Shown here one piece after another: positions 23,725 to 31,823 of a stretch of DNA of 62,137 nucleotides (position 1 is the stretch's first letter; each line of letters begins with the position of its first letter). This DNA comes from Spirochaetia bacterium (lineage in GTDB: Bacteria; Spirochaetota; Spirochaetia; CADAEX01): positions 1-62,137 of the forward strand of contig JAFXTY010000049.1 in the NCBI GenBank assembly GCA_017535435.1. Direction: 5' to 3'. The translations under genes and the position numbers were made by a program. The notes under the pieces are model-generated. The model made no database searches. It worked only from the letters and a program-made list of their open reading frames with translations, and had not been told where the DNA came from.

Positions 23725-25449
23725 ATGAAATGGAATCTTACAAACATCTACAAGGGCTTTGACGACAGCGCCTATGAGGGCGATATAAAGGACTTTGCCG
23801 CTATCTGTTCTGAACTTAAGGAGCTGCTCTCCAAGGGTAAGAAAGAGAGCCTTGAGGAGGCGGTGCAGCTTATGGGACGGGCCATGGACCTGTTCGAGAA
23901 CCTCTACTCCTACGCCTATGCTGTGTTCTCTGTGAACACTGATGATGAGCGGGCCCTGCGGGAGATATCCCGTCTGGAGGAGGCACACCAGAAGCTGGCT
24001 GAGTGCGATGTCCTGTTCAACAGTCTGGTTAAAAAATACAAGAAATCAATTCCTGACATGCTGAGGAAAAGCCCAATCCTGGCAGAGCGTGCCCAGTTCA
24101 TAAAGGACTCTTTAGCAGAATCAGAGCACCAGCTTTCCGATGCTGAGGAGTCTCTGGCCCAGGCCATGAAGGCTGCCGGCGGCGATGCCTGGGGAAGACT
24201 GCAGGAGGCTGTGTCAGCTGCCCTGACCGGGGATGGCAAGAGCATAACAGAGCTGCGGAACCTGGCCTTCGACAAGAGCCGCAGTGTGCGCAAGAAGGCA
24301 TACGAGGCAGAGCTGGCCGCATGGAAGAGCATGGAGATTCCCCTTGCCTACTCCCTTAACGGAGTTAAGAAGACTGCGGCCACACTGGACTCCCGCCACA
24401 GCTGGAAGAACGCCCTGGACAAGGCTCTGTTCCAGTCCAGGATGTCGGCCAAGACTCTGGATGCCATGATCTCTGTGATGGAGGAGTCCCTCCCTGAGTT
24501 CCGCAAGTATCTCAATAAGAAAGCGGAGCTCCTTGGCATAAAGAAGCTGGCTTTCTACGACCTTTTCGCCCCTATCGGGGAGAAAGGCTTTGCACCAAAG
24601 GTATGGAGCTTTGAGGAGGCAAAGGATTATATAATCGAGACCTTCGGCAGCTTCTCTGAGGACATGGGGCTCTTTGCAAAGAACGCCTTTGCCAACAGCT
24701 GGGTGGATACACCGCCCCATGCAGGCAAGGTGGGAGGCGCCTACTGCACATCCTTCCCCATCGCCAAGGAATCAAGGGTTATGTGCAACTTCAGCCCTAC
24801 ATTCTCGGGAGTATCGACTATTGCCCACGAGCTGGGGCATGCATACCACTTCCACCTGCTGCGGGAGGAATGCGCCTTTGCCCGGGCCTACCCTATGACA
24901 CTGGCCGAGACTGCCTCCATTTTCTCCGAGACCATGCTGTACAACACGACAATCAGCAGGGCAAAGGGCTTTGAGAAGAAGTACCTTACCGAGATGTTCC
25001 TTATGGAGGTGACCCAGGTGATTGTGGATATCCTGTGCCGCTTCTATTTCGAGAAGGCTGTGTTCGAGAAGCAGAAGGATGGCCCCCTCTCCGCAGCAGA
25101 TCTGTGCGGCATGATGCTTGATGCCCAGAAGGCCACCTACGGCGATGCCCTGGATCCGAAGCTTCTCCATCCATATATGTGGGCTGTGAAGTGCCACTAC
25201 TACAGCTGCGACCTGGGGTTCTACAACTACCCTTATGCCTTCGGGCAGCTCTTCTCCATAGGGCTTTATGTAAAGTATCTTGAGGATAAGAAGAGGTTCC
25301 CTGCCCTCTATAAGAAAGTGCTCATGGCCACAGGACGCACCGACATAAAAGGTGTTGCCAAGATTGCCGGCATAGATGTGGAGAAAAAGGATTTCTTCCA
25401 GGAGAGTATGGGCTTTATAACCAGGATGATACGGAGCTTTCTGCGCTGA
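23725..25449 (+). CDS. pepF: Oligoendopeptidase F (M3 family metallopeptidase)
   Basis: A 574-residue cytoplasmic zinc peptidase of family M3 that cleaves oligopeptides. The HELGH zinc motif is at residues 368-372 (STIAHELGHAYHF), with the downstream glutamate in AETASIFSETM. The start at 23725 (MKWNLTNIYKGF) matches the family N-terminus; earlier in-frame codons lie inside the terminator of the preceding gene. There is no ribosome-binding site; a TATTTT box ends 6 nt before the ATG, so the mRNA may be leaderless. The 3' end overlaps the converging antiporter gene by 35 bp. Confidence 0.92.
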   Translation: MKWNLTNIYKGFDDSAYEGDIKDFAAICSELKELLSKGKKESLEEAVQLMGRAMDLFENLYSYAYAVFSVNTDDERALREISRLEEAHQKLAECDVLFNSLVKKYKKSIPDMLRKSPILAERAQFIKDSLAESEHQLSDAEESLAQAMKAAGGDAWGRLQEAVSAALTGDGKSITELRNLAFDKSRSVRKKAYEAELAAWKSMEIPLAYSLNGVKKTAATLDSRHSWKNALDKALFQSRMSAKTLDAMISVMEESLPEFRKYLNKKAELLGIKKLAFYDLFAPIGEKGFAPKVWSFEEAKDYIIETFGSFSEDMGLFAKNAFANSWVDTPPHAGKVGGAYCTSFPIAKESRVMCNFSPTFSGVSTIAHELGHAYHFHLLREECAFARAYPMTLAETASIFSETMLYNTTISRAKGFEKKYLTEMFLMEVTQVIVDILCRFYFEKAVFEKQKDGPLSAADLCGMMLDAQKATYGDALDPKLLHPYMWAVKCHYYSCDLGFYNYPYAFGQLFSIGLYVKYLEDKKRFPALYKKVLMATGRTDIKGVAKIAGIDVEKKDFFQESMGFITRMIRSFLR

Positions 25450-27514
25450 AGACTTTAGCTATATCCTCGGCGTTCCTGGCCTCCAGTATCTTCTTCCTGT
25501 TCTCTTCCTGGCTCAGCACACCAGATACTGCAGCAAGCACCTGAAGGTGGGGCGCCGCCTCATCTGTTGGTGATGCTATAAGTACAAAGATCTGGGATGG
25601 CAGACCGTCCAGGGAGTCGAACTCGATTCCGCTCTTCTTCCTTCCTATTGCGATTGTAAGATGCTTGACTCCCTCGCTCTTGGCATGTGGGAATGCTATT
25701 CCGTGCTCCATGCCTGTGCTCATCTTCTGCTCCCGCTGCATTATGTCGTCCAGCAGGACCTGGCGGTCGGTGATGTTGTCCGATGTGCTCACAAGGTCCA
25801 CAAGCTCCAGGATTGCCTCGTCCTTGTTGGTGGCCTTAAGGTTGCAGATGATAAGGTCCTTGGAGATACGTCCCTGGAGAACCTCCATATCCACCTTCTT
25901 CTCCTTGGTCTCCGCCGATTCCTTCCTTGCCTCGGCAACAACCTCACGCTGATGCTGGTTGCTCTGCTCGGTGTCCATGAACCGCAGGAGAACTTCATAC
26001 ATAGAGGTCTTGAGGAACTGCTCGTGGCGCTCCTTGGTGGTTATGTCTATTCCCCTGCCATGCTGGGTTATCGTGAACACCATACGGTTCATACGGGCAT
26101 GGTAGATACCTTTGTCGCTGTCGATGGTGAGTACGAAGAAACCATCCTTGCGCAGGTCTGTGATAAGCATGTATGTAACCAGGTCGGCAATCTCCCTGGT
26201 CTTGAAATCCCAGTGGCAGGTCTTGGTGGCAGAGCTCTTGAGCTCTTTCCTTGTACCACGCTGGTTGCTCTTGAGGATTATGCTCAGGGCCGGAGGCGCT
26301 ATGATTGTGGTCACCAGTGTCATCATGATGACAACGCCGAAAAGCTGCTCGTTCAGAATTCCTGCTGTAATTCCGATACCTGCTATGATAAGGGCAACCT
26401 CACCACGAGGCACCATGCCGCATCCGATACGCATAGCACCGTGGATATTGAAGCCCAGGTAGAGTGCAGGCCAGCCGCATCCTATAAGCTTTCCAAGGAT
26501 ACAGGCCACTGTGTAGACCAGACCGAAGAGAAGGACATGGGCATCGAAAAGCTTGGCCACATGGACCATCATACCCATTACGCAGAAGAACAGCGGCACC
26601 AGGAATGCGGTGACACCCTCAAGCCGGTCGTGGATTATTGGCGCTATGTCGGTGCCGGAGAGGGCAAGGCCTGTTATGTAGGCGCCGATGATCATTGCAA
26701 GCCCCTGTTTCTCGAATATTCCTGCAAGGAGGAGGGCTATTCCGAAAGCGAATATGGAGAAGTCGTAGGAACTGCGGAATTTCTTCAGGAAGAAGGCAAT
26801 GCTCTTTGAACAGATAAGTGCCAGAGCAGAAAGGCCCAGCCAGATACCAAAGGCACGGATTGCTATGTTGAGTATGGAAGCGGCATTCAGATGGCTGCTG
26901 CTTCCGGACTGGTTCACTGCTGCCACAAGACCCATGACTATGGCCAGGAGCACGATACCCAGGACATCGTCGAACACAGCTGCGGCCAGGGTGGTGACTC
27001 CCTCGGGGGAATCCATCTTCTTCCTGTCCGATATTATGCGGGCTGTTATACCTACAGATGTGGCGGTGGACATTATGCCGAAGAAAAGGCACCGCTCGTC
27101 CCAGAAATGGGTGTGGAGGACTGCCATGCATGTTGCTGCGCCGAAGATGAAGGAGAATACTACACCGGAGATACCGATTATTCCGCCTCTTACCGAATAG
27201 CGGAGGAAAAGGCCCAGGTCGGTCTCAAGGCCGGAGTTGAACAGAAGGATGATGGAGGCAACCATGGCAAAGCCATAGAGCTCCGGAGTCACAGCCAGGG
27301 ATTCGGAATAGACAGGGAAAAGGCCCTGGGGGAAACCTGGGAGAGGAATGGCACCCAGGGCAAAAGGCCCTATCACAACACCGGACAGGAGCTCCCCTAT
27401 CACCGACGGGAATCCCAGCCTTTCTACAAGGCTGCCGAATATCTTTACTGCGAAAATAATTATGCTGATCTGAAATATAAGGGTGGTCATAAGACCTGTG
27501 ATATTTCCTTCCAT
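25415..27514 (-). CDS. CPA2-type cation/proton antiporter fused to a PTS EIIA domain
   Basis: A 699-residue fusion. Residues 1-400 hold about twelve membrane helices of a KefB/NapA-type antiporter (FGSLVERLGFPSVIGELLSGVVIGP at the N-terminus). Residues 430-530 form a cytoplasmic linker region with a conserved LITDLRKDGFFVLTIDSDKG. The last 140 residues are a fructose/nitrogen-type EIIA domain with the phospho-accepting His610 in HGIAFPHAKSEG. Phosphorylation there could tie ion transport to the phosphotransferase system. The transported ion is not known. Confidence 0.88.
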   Translation of the reverse strand: MEGNITGLMTTLIFQISIIIFAVKIFGSLVERLGFPSVIGELLSGVVIGPFALGAIPLPGFPQGLFPVYSESLAVTPELYGFAMVASIILLFNSGLETDLGLFLRYSVRGGIIGISGVVFSFIFGAATCMAVLHTHFWDERCLFFGIMSTATSVGITARIISDRKKMDSPEGVTTLAAAVFDDVLGIVLLAIVMGLVAAVNQSGSSSHLNAASILNIAIRAFGIWLGLSALALICSKSIAFFLKKFRSSYDFSIFAFGIALLLAGIFEKQGLAMIIGAYITGLALSGTDIAPIIHDRLEGVTAFLVPLFFCVMGMMVHVAKLFDAHVLLFGLVYTVACILGKLIGCGWPALYLGFNIHGAMRIGCGMVPRGEVALIIAGIGITAGILNEQLFGVVIMMTLVTTIIAPPALSIILKSNQRGTRKELKSSATKTCHWDFKTREIADLVTYMLITDLRKDGFFVLTIDSDKGIYHARMNRMVFTITQHGRGIDITTKERHEQFLKTSMYEVLLRFMDTEQSNQHQREVVAEARKESAETKEKKVDMEVLQGRISKDLIICNLKATNKDEAILELVDLVSTSDNITDRQVLLDDIMQREQKMSTGMEHGIAFPHAKSEGVKHLTIAIGRKKSGIEFDSLDGLPSQIFVLIASPTDEAAPHLQVLAAVSGVLSQEENRKKILEARNAEDIAKVFSAESSVSSWL

Positions 27515-27554
27515 TTCTGCAACTCCGCCTGAATGTTATCCCTTTTTCCCAAAC

Positions 27555-27583
27555 TTTACAACTCGCTTTTACCATGATATAAT
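27555..27583 (+). promoter_or_regulatory. Promoter giving a leaderless transcript of the 27591 gene
   Basis: TTTACA (27555-27560), a 17-bp spacer, and TATAAT (27578-27583). Only 7 bp separate the -10 box from the ATG, so transcription should start at or next to the start codon. Confidence 0.75.
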
Positions 27584-27590
27584 TCAATAG

Positions 27591-28247
27591 ATGAGGAAAA
27601 TATTTCCCATTTTCTTTATTATCCTTGTCTCTGCTTACAGCTTGTCTGCCCAAGGGATAAGCCGTATGACTTATTTTGCCAACCTGTTCGGCCTTTCCTT
27701 TGACACAAGGCAGGAGATCCCCCTGAGAGAGCTTTCCATCATCTACTTTATCCTGGACAACACCGAGGAATACCATATCCACTGCATGAGGGGCGAGGAG
27801 CAGAACCAGGTCTTTGTCAACACCGACGGCACAGTGGTGGTGCTGGACAAGCACGGCAATCCGGTGACCAACTACAACCGGGGAACCATACGGATAGCCC
27901 GTAAGAGCGACCCTATAGGCCATTTCATCCTTGACACCCAGCCCTGGCTCAACTTCGGTGTGGACTCAAACGACCCCACCACTATCGAGGAACGGCTTGA
28001 GGCCTATCTCAAGGATGTGCAGAACGCCATCTTTGTATTCCTGTTCCACCGGCGGAACGACCCCATAAAGCAGATCAGCTACAGCGACCTGGACCAGGTG
28101 GACAAAGAGGTGTGCCACTTCTTCTATCAGATACTTTTCAACAGATCCTACAAGATACAGCTGACCGACGAGAATATAGCCAAGATGCACAAAAGCCCAA
28201 ACCTGTGGGCCAAGTACTGTCATCAGATATTCAATCTTTTCTTCTAG
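27591..28247 (+). CDS. Exported protein of unknown function
   Basis: A 218-residue protein with a clear Sec signal peptide (MRKIFPIFFIILVSAYSLSAQG; likely cleavage after residue 21). The rest is soluble and without membrane spans or repeats: SRMTYFANLFGLSFDT, then a region with two aromatic-rich segments (IFVFLFHRRND, VCHFFYQILFN). I do not recognise a family. There is no ribosome-binding site and the promoter abuts the ATG, consistent with leaderless translation. It is divergent from the antiporter gene. Confidence 0.7.
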   Translation: MRKIFPIFFIILVSAYSLSAQGISRMTYFANLFGLSFDTRQEIPLRELSIIYFILDNTEEYHIHCMRGEEQNQVFVNTDGTVVVLDKHGNPVTNYNRGTIRIARKSDPIGHFILDTQPWLNFGVDSNDPTTIEERLEAYLKDVQNAIFVFLFHRRNDPIKQISYSDLDQVDKEVCHFFYQILFNRSYKIQLTDENIAKMHKSPNLWAKYCHQIFNLFF

Positions 28248-28261
28248 AAAATCAAAAGTGC

Positions 28262-28298
28262 AAAAAAAAAACGTCACACCGAAAAATTCAGTGTGACG
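28262..28298 (-). terminator. Terminator of the tRNA operon
   Basis: On the minus strand CGTCACAC pairs with GTGTGACG (28291-28298 and 28272-28279), followed by ten T (28262-28271). Confidence 0.93.
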
Positions 28299-28308
28299 CA
28301 AGCATAGG

Positions 28309-28380
28309 CATCTCCTACTGGAATCGAACCAGTGTTGACGGGATGAAAACCCGTTGTCCTAACCCCTAGACGAAGGAGAC
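28309..28380 (-). tRNA. tRNA-Glu(TTC)
   Basis: 72-nt cloverleaf: acceptor GTCTCCT/AGGAGAT, anticodon stem ACGGG/CCCGT with loop TTTTCAT, anticodon TTC, T-loop GGTTCGATTCC. CCA is not encoded. Third gene of the tRNA operon. Confidence 0.96.
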
Positions 28381-28386
28381 GCGTCT

Positions 28387-28459
28387 TGAGCTGCAATGGA
28401 TTCGAACCATTGACCCACGCCTTAAAAGGGCGTTGCTCTACCAGCTGAGCTAGCAGCCC
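28387..28459 (-). tRNA. tRNA-Lys(TTT)
   Basis: 73-nt cloverleaf: acceptor GGGCTGC/GCAGCTC, D-arm GCTCAGCTGGTAGAGC, anticodon loop CTTTTAA with anticodon TTT, T-loop GGTTCGAATCC. CCA is not encoded. Second gene of the operon, 6 bp before tRNA-Glu. Confidence 0.97.
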
Positions 28460-28528
28460 AAACAATAAATGCAACGACAAAAATCTATCAAGAAAGAGCG
28501 ATAATGTCAATAATACATTTATTTAATA

Positions 28529-28614
28529 TGCCGGAGGCGGAACTCGAATCCGCAAGGCTTTTAAGGGCCGGGGGATTTTAAGTCCCCTGTGTCTACCAAT
28601 TTCACCACTCCGGC
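28529..28614 (-). tRNA. tRNA-Leu(TAA)
   Basis: 86-nt class II tRNA with a long variable arm (CGGCCCTTAAAAGCCTT): acceptor GCCGGAG/CTCCGGC, anticodon stem GGGGA/TCCCC with loop CTTAAAA, anticodon TAA. First gene of the operon. Confidence 0.96.
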
Positions 28615-28624
28615 AGGTCTTATT

Positions 28625-28653
28625 ATTTTACTTTTCCAGGCCCTGACCGTCAA
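28625..28653 (-). promoter_or_regulatory. Promoter of the tRNA-Leu-Lys-Glu operon
   Basis: Minus strand TTGACG (28648-28653), a 17-bp spacer, and TAAAAT (28625-28630); the predicted start is a few bases before tRNA-Leu. Confidence 0.75.
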
Positions 28654-28708
28654 GGGTTAATTTGAATAAACCATTTACAAAACAGGATAAAAGGAATAAC
28701 TTTTTATC

Positions 28709-29545
28709 ATGAGCATGACAGAAGAAGTTGCCGGCCAGGTCCACCTGTACCCCGGCATTGCAGATACACACACCCACCTTATACTCTGGCAGACCAAGGA
28801 GATGGAGTGGAAGACTCTGTTCCAGACCTGTGTGGAGGGCGGCCTTGAGCTGGCCCTGGATGTGGGGACAAACACCGACACTTTCCAGGAGCGTCTTGCC
28901 ATGGTGAACCAGTTTGACCAGCTCTATATAACAGACGGCCTTTCGGTGAGCAAGTCGGAGTTGCCCCAGGAGGACCTTGAGAGGCGGCTTGATGAGCTGG
29001 AGAAGCAGGTGGCAGCAAATGTTGGCGGCGGCAAGCTTGTGGCTGTGGGAGAGATCGGCCTTGACAACCACTTCGAATATGGCGGAGTTGAACGGCAGAA
29101 GGAGCTGTTTGCTGCCCAGCTGGATATTGCAAATCAGTTTGACCTTCCTGTGGTAATACATACCAGAGAGGCTGACCCGGACACCTACTCCATGCTGGCC
29201 GGTGCAAAGCTGGGCCGGGGAGGAATTATACACTGCTTCTCCAGCGGCTGGGACTGGGCAAGGAAGTACCTGGACCTGGGGTTCTGCATCTCATTCTCCG
29301 GCAATGTCACATACAAGAAATCAGAATGCATTCAGGAAGCTGCAGCCAAGGTGCCGCAAGACCGGATACTGGCCGAGACCGACGCTCCATTCCTCACACC
29401 CCAGAAGGTGCGGAAATACCCTAACTGGAGCGGCTTCATAGGCTACACCTACGACTGCATAGCCGGTCTGCGCGGCACCTTGCCGGAGGAGCTGGCGGTA
29501 CAGGTGACCCGGAATTTCAAGACCTTGATGAGGCTGCCGCTGTGA
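28709..29545 (+). CDS. TatD-family hydrolase
   Basis: A 278-residue amidohydrolase-fold metal-dependent hydrolase. The metal-binding landmarks are DTHTHL (residues 19-24), GEIGLDNH, VVIHTREAD, IIHCFS, and ETDAPF near the C-terminus. TatD proteins act as Mg-dependent 3'-5' deoxyribonucleases in several bacteria, but the TatD family is broad and the substrate here is inferred. The following HAD gene starts inside the stop codon (GTGA), so the two are translationally coupled. Confidence 0.88.
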   Translation: MSMTEEVAGQVHLYPGIADTHTHLILWQTKEMEWKTLFQTCVEGGLELALDVGTNTDTFQERLAMVNQFDQLYITDGLSVSKSELPQEDLERRLDELEKQVAANVGGGKLVAVGEIGLDNHFEYGGVERQKELFAAQLDIANQFDLPVVIHTREADPDTYSMLAGAKLGRGGIIHCFSSGWDWARKYLDLGFCISFSGNVTYKKSECIQEAAAKVPQDRILAETDAPFLTPQKVRKYPNWSGFIGYTYDCIAGLRGTLPEELAVQVTRNFKTLMRLPL

Positions 29546-30183
29546 TAAAGCATATACTTATGGACGTGGACCACACCCTGTACCCCCGCTCCTCCGGGGT
29601 CGAGGGTGCTATGGTGAAACGTATAAACAAGTTCGTGGGCGACTACCTGGGAGTGACCGCCCAGGAGGCGGCCCGGATGCGTGCCCAGCGCCCCGCCGGG
29701 GTCTACGCCAGCACCCTCGACTGGCTGCAGCGGAAGTATGGCTTCACCGACATCTACGGCTACTTCAGGGCTATCCACCCCACCCGGTTCTGGGAGCATT
29801 TTCCAAAGAATGCAGAGCTCATAACCATGCTGGACAACCTCAAAGTCCCCTGCTCCATATATACAAACTCCTGGGCCAACCATGCCCTTAACGTAATGGA
29901 CTACCTGGAGATAACACCTTATTTCAAGAAGATCTACGACCTCCCCTTCTGCCACTTCATAGGAAAGCCTGATCCCCGCTCCTTCCGCTATGTTCTTGAC
30001 GACCTTAAGCTGGATCCAAGCGAGGTGCTGTTGGCAGACGATGCGCCAGAGACAATCATCGCATACACAAAAATAGGGGGCAAGGGAGTACTGGTGGATG
30101 AGAATCTCAAACCACGGCAGAACTTCCCTGCCCCCATCATCAAAGAAATAACTCAGCTAACTCAGCTCACCGAGATTTTCTAA
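29542..30183 (+). CDS. HAD-superfamily hydrolase, pyrimidine 5'-nucleotidase-like
   Basis: A 213-residue phosphatase with the HAD motif I DVDHTLYP (nucleophile Asp8, acid Asp10), motif II YTNS, motif III KPDPRSF, and motif IV LLADDAPETI. The sequence TLYPRSSGVEGAM resembles SDT1-type pyrimidine 5'-nucleotidases. The start codon is GTG at 29542, overlapping the tatD stop. It probably acts in nucleotide turnover, in line with its neighbour, but the substrate is unproven. Confidence 0.85.
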   Translation: MIKHILMDVDHTLYPRSSGVEGAMVKRINKFVGDYLGVTAQEAARMRAQRPAGVYASTLDWLQRKYGFTDIYGYFRAIHPTRFWEHFPKNAELITMLDNLKVPCSIYTNSWANHALNVMDYLEITPYFKKIYDLPFCHFIGKPDPRSFRYVLDDLKLDPSEVLLADDAPETIIAYTKIGGKGVLVDENLKPRQNFPAPIIKEITQLTQLTEIF

Positions 30184-30184
30184 A

Positions 30185-30544
30185 TCACATATTTCTAGTT
30201 ACAACAATATTCACATCTGTGTCCAGGATGTTTGCAGCAACCACATCGCCTGCTGTAACCGGCGACTTAAGGTTCAGAGCGTTGATCACATCCATGCACT
30301 TGAACTTAAGCTTCTCCGGAATAGGCTTGTCTGTCTTGACAGGAACCACAGGATGCACACCGCCCTGGATCCGGGCTGTGGAGCAGATCATACGGCGGGG
30401 GTCTGTAACCTCGTTCTTGCCGTAAACCTCGCCCCTCTTGCAGGTGTTGCCTGTAACGGTGATCTCATCTCCGCATATCTTTACTGTAAGTCTGCAGCCC
30501 ATAGGACAGGAGACACATACTAATTTCTTCTCAACGCATTCCAT
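30185..30544 (-). CDS. DUF1667 protein, GlpABC-like operon partner
   Basis: A 119-residue DUF1667 protein. Its N-terminus has a Cys cluster (CVEKKLVCVSCPMGC) and a further CKRG, suggesting an iron-sulfur or zinc site. This family regularly follows two FAD-dependent dehydrogenases, as here; the trio is thought to be a soluble relative of GlpABC. The role of DUF1667 is not established; an electron-transfer function is an inference from the Cys residues. It starts 1 bp after the second gene. Confidence 0.85.
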   Translation of the reverse strand: MECVEKKLVCVSCPMGCRLTVKICGDEITVTGNTCKRGEVYGKNEVTDPRRMICSTARIQGGVHPVVPVKTDKPIPEKLKFKCMDVINALNLKSPVTAGDVVAANILDTDVNIVVTRNM

Positions 30545-30545
30545 A

Positions 30546-31814
30546 TTATTTCTCCTCCTCAGGCTCTACAGTGATTCCGATCTCTTTTCCTTCCATTCCC
30601 TTGAAGATAGAGGATGGAACTGTAAGCTTTATCATCTCGCCAGGGGTCAGGAAAGGCTTCTTATAGCGTCCAAGTTCCCTGCCCTCCTCGGTGATCACCA
30701 GATAGCACTTGCCGAACACACGGTCCACTCTCATAAGGATGTCGAACTTATCGTCCAGGTTCTCGGGTCTGAACATGTGGGGAACTGCATAGGAAAGACC
30801 GCCTGTCACCTTGAAGGTGTTAGGCTTTGAGTTCTTGGTTATCTCCCCCTTGATATACTTTGCAGCATTTCTTCCTGCCTTCCGGCTCTCCTCGGTGACA
30901 AAGTCGACCAGGTCGTGGACATGCACTACGTTTCCGCAGGCGAACACACCCTCCATAGAGGTCTCCATGGATTCGGTGACAACAGGGCCCGATGTCTTCC
31001 TGTCGATCTTGATTCCAACCTGCCGTGACAGCTCGTTCTCGGGGATAAGTCCTACAGAGAGGAGCACTGTGTCGCAGGCATATTCCTTCTCGGTGCCGGG
31101 GATGACAGCCTTGGTCTTCTTGTCGCACTCTGCCACAACTACTTTCTCTACCCTTTCCTTGCCGTAGATTCCTACGATGTTGTGGCTGTACCACATCGGA
31201 ATATTGTAGTGGTCAAGGCACTGCACCACGTTTCTGGTAAGTCCCTTGGGGAATGAGCTTCTTGCAACTACTGCGATGACCTGGCCACCCTCAAGGACTA
31301 TACGGCGGGCCATGATCATTCCGATGTCTCCGGAGCCCAGGATGATGACTTTCTTTCCCACCATCTGCCCTTCGATGTTGATGTACCGCTGTGCAGCTCC
31401 TGCAGTGAATACTCCGGAAGGTCTGTCTCCTGCGATTCCGATACCGCTTCTTGTCCGCTCCCGGCAGCCCATGGCCAGCACTATTGCCTTTGCCTTGAGC
31501 TCGAAGATGCCCTGCTTGCTGTTCATGACAGTGAGGGTCTTGTCCTGGGATATATCCAGCACGATTGTATCAAGGAAGTACTTGATCTCTGTCTCCTTGG
31601 TCATGTTGATGAAGCGCTGTGCATACTCCGGGCCGGTGAGCTCCTCCTTGAAAACGTGGAGTCCGAATCCGTTGTGGATGCACTGCTGCAGGATTCCGCC
31701 CGGCTCAACATCACGCTCTACAATGGCGATGCTCTTGATTCCGTTGTTATATGCTTCCAGGGCAGCTGCCATTCCGGCAGGTCCGCCGCCTACTACTACA
31801 AGATCAAAATTCAT
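30546..31814 (-). CDS. FAD-dependent NAD(P) oxidoreductase, GlpB-like operon member
   Basis: A 422-residue pyridine nucleotide-disulphide oxidoreductase. The N-terminal FAD motif is VVVGGGPAGMAAALEA (residues 6-21), followed by the central NAD(P)-binding GSGDIGMIMARR and the late FAD motif GVFACGNVVHVHD. No redox-active CxxC is obvious, unlike thioredoxin reductase. It lies between the glycerol-3-phosphate dehydrogenase-like gene and the DUF1667 gene with gaps of 9 and 1 bp, so it probably passes electrons from the former. Its acceptor is not known. Confidence 0.86.
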   Translation of the reverse strand: MNFDLVVVGGGPAGMAAALEAYNNGIKSIAIVERDVEPGGILQQCIHNGFGLHVFKEELTGPEYAQRFINMTKETEIKYFLDTIVLDISQDKTLTVMNSKQGIFELKAKAIVLAMGCRERTRSGIGIAGDRPSGVFTAGAAQRYINIEGQMVGKKVIILGSGDIGMIMARRIVLEGGQVIAVVARSSFPKGLTRNVVQCLDHYNIPMWYSHNIVGIYGKERVEKVVVAECDKKTKAVIPGTEKEYACDTVLLSVGLIPENELSRQVGIKIDRKTSGPVVTESMETSMEGVFACGNVVHVHDLVDFVTEESRKAGRNAAKYIKGEITKNSKPNTFKVTGGLSYAVPHMFRPENLDDKFDILMRVDRVFGKCYLVITEEGRELGRYKKPFLTPGEMIKLTVPSSIFKGMEGKEIGITVEPEEEK

Positions 31815-31823
31815 TCTGCCCTC

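Noticed and set aside
25661-26809. A 382-codon open frame on the + strand across the antiporter gene
   Set aside because: Its composition (many Cys, His, Gly with no domain) and exact antisense position to a well-supported membrane protein mark it as spurious.
28250-28620. Possible integration of a mobile element at the tRNA cluster
   Set aside because: The three tRNAs are intact with their promoter and terminator, and no repeated tRNA 3' end was noticed elsewhere in the window.
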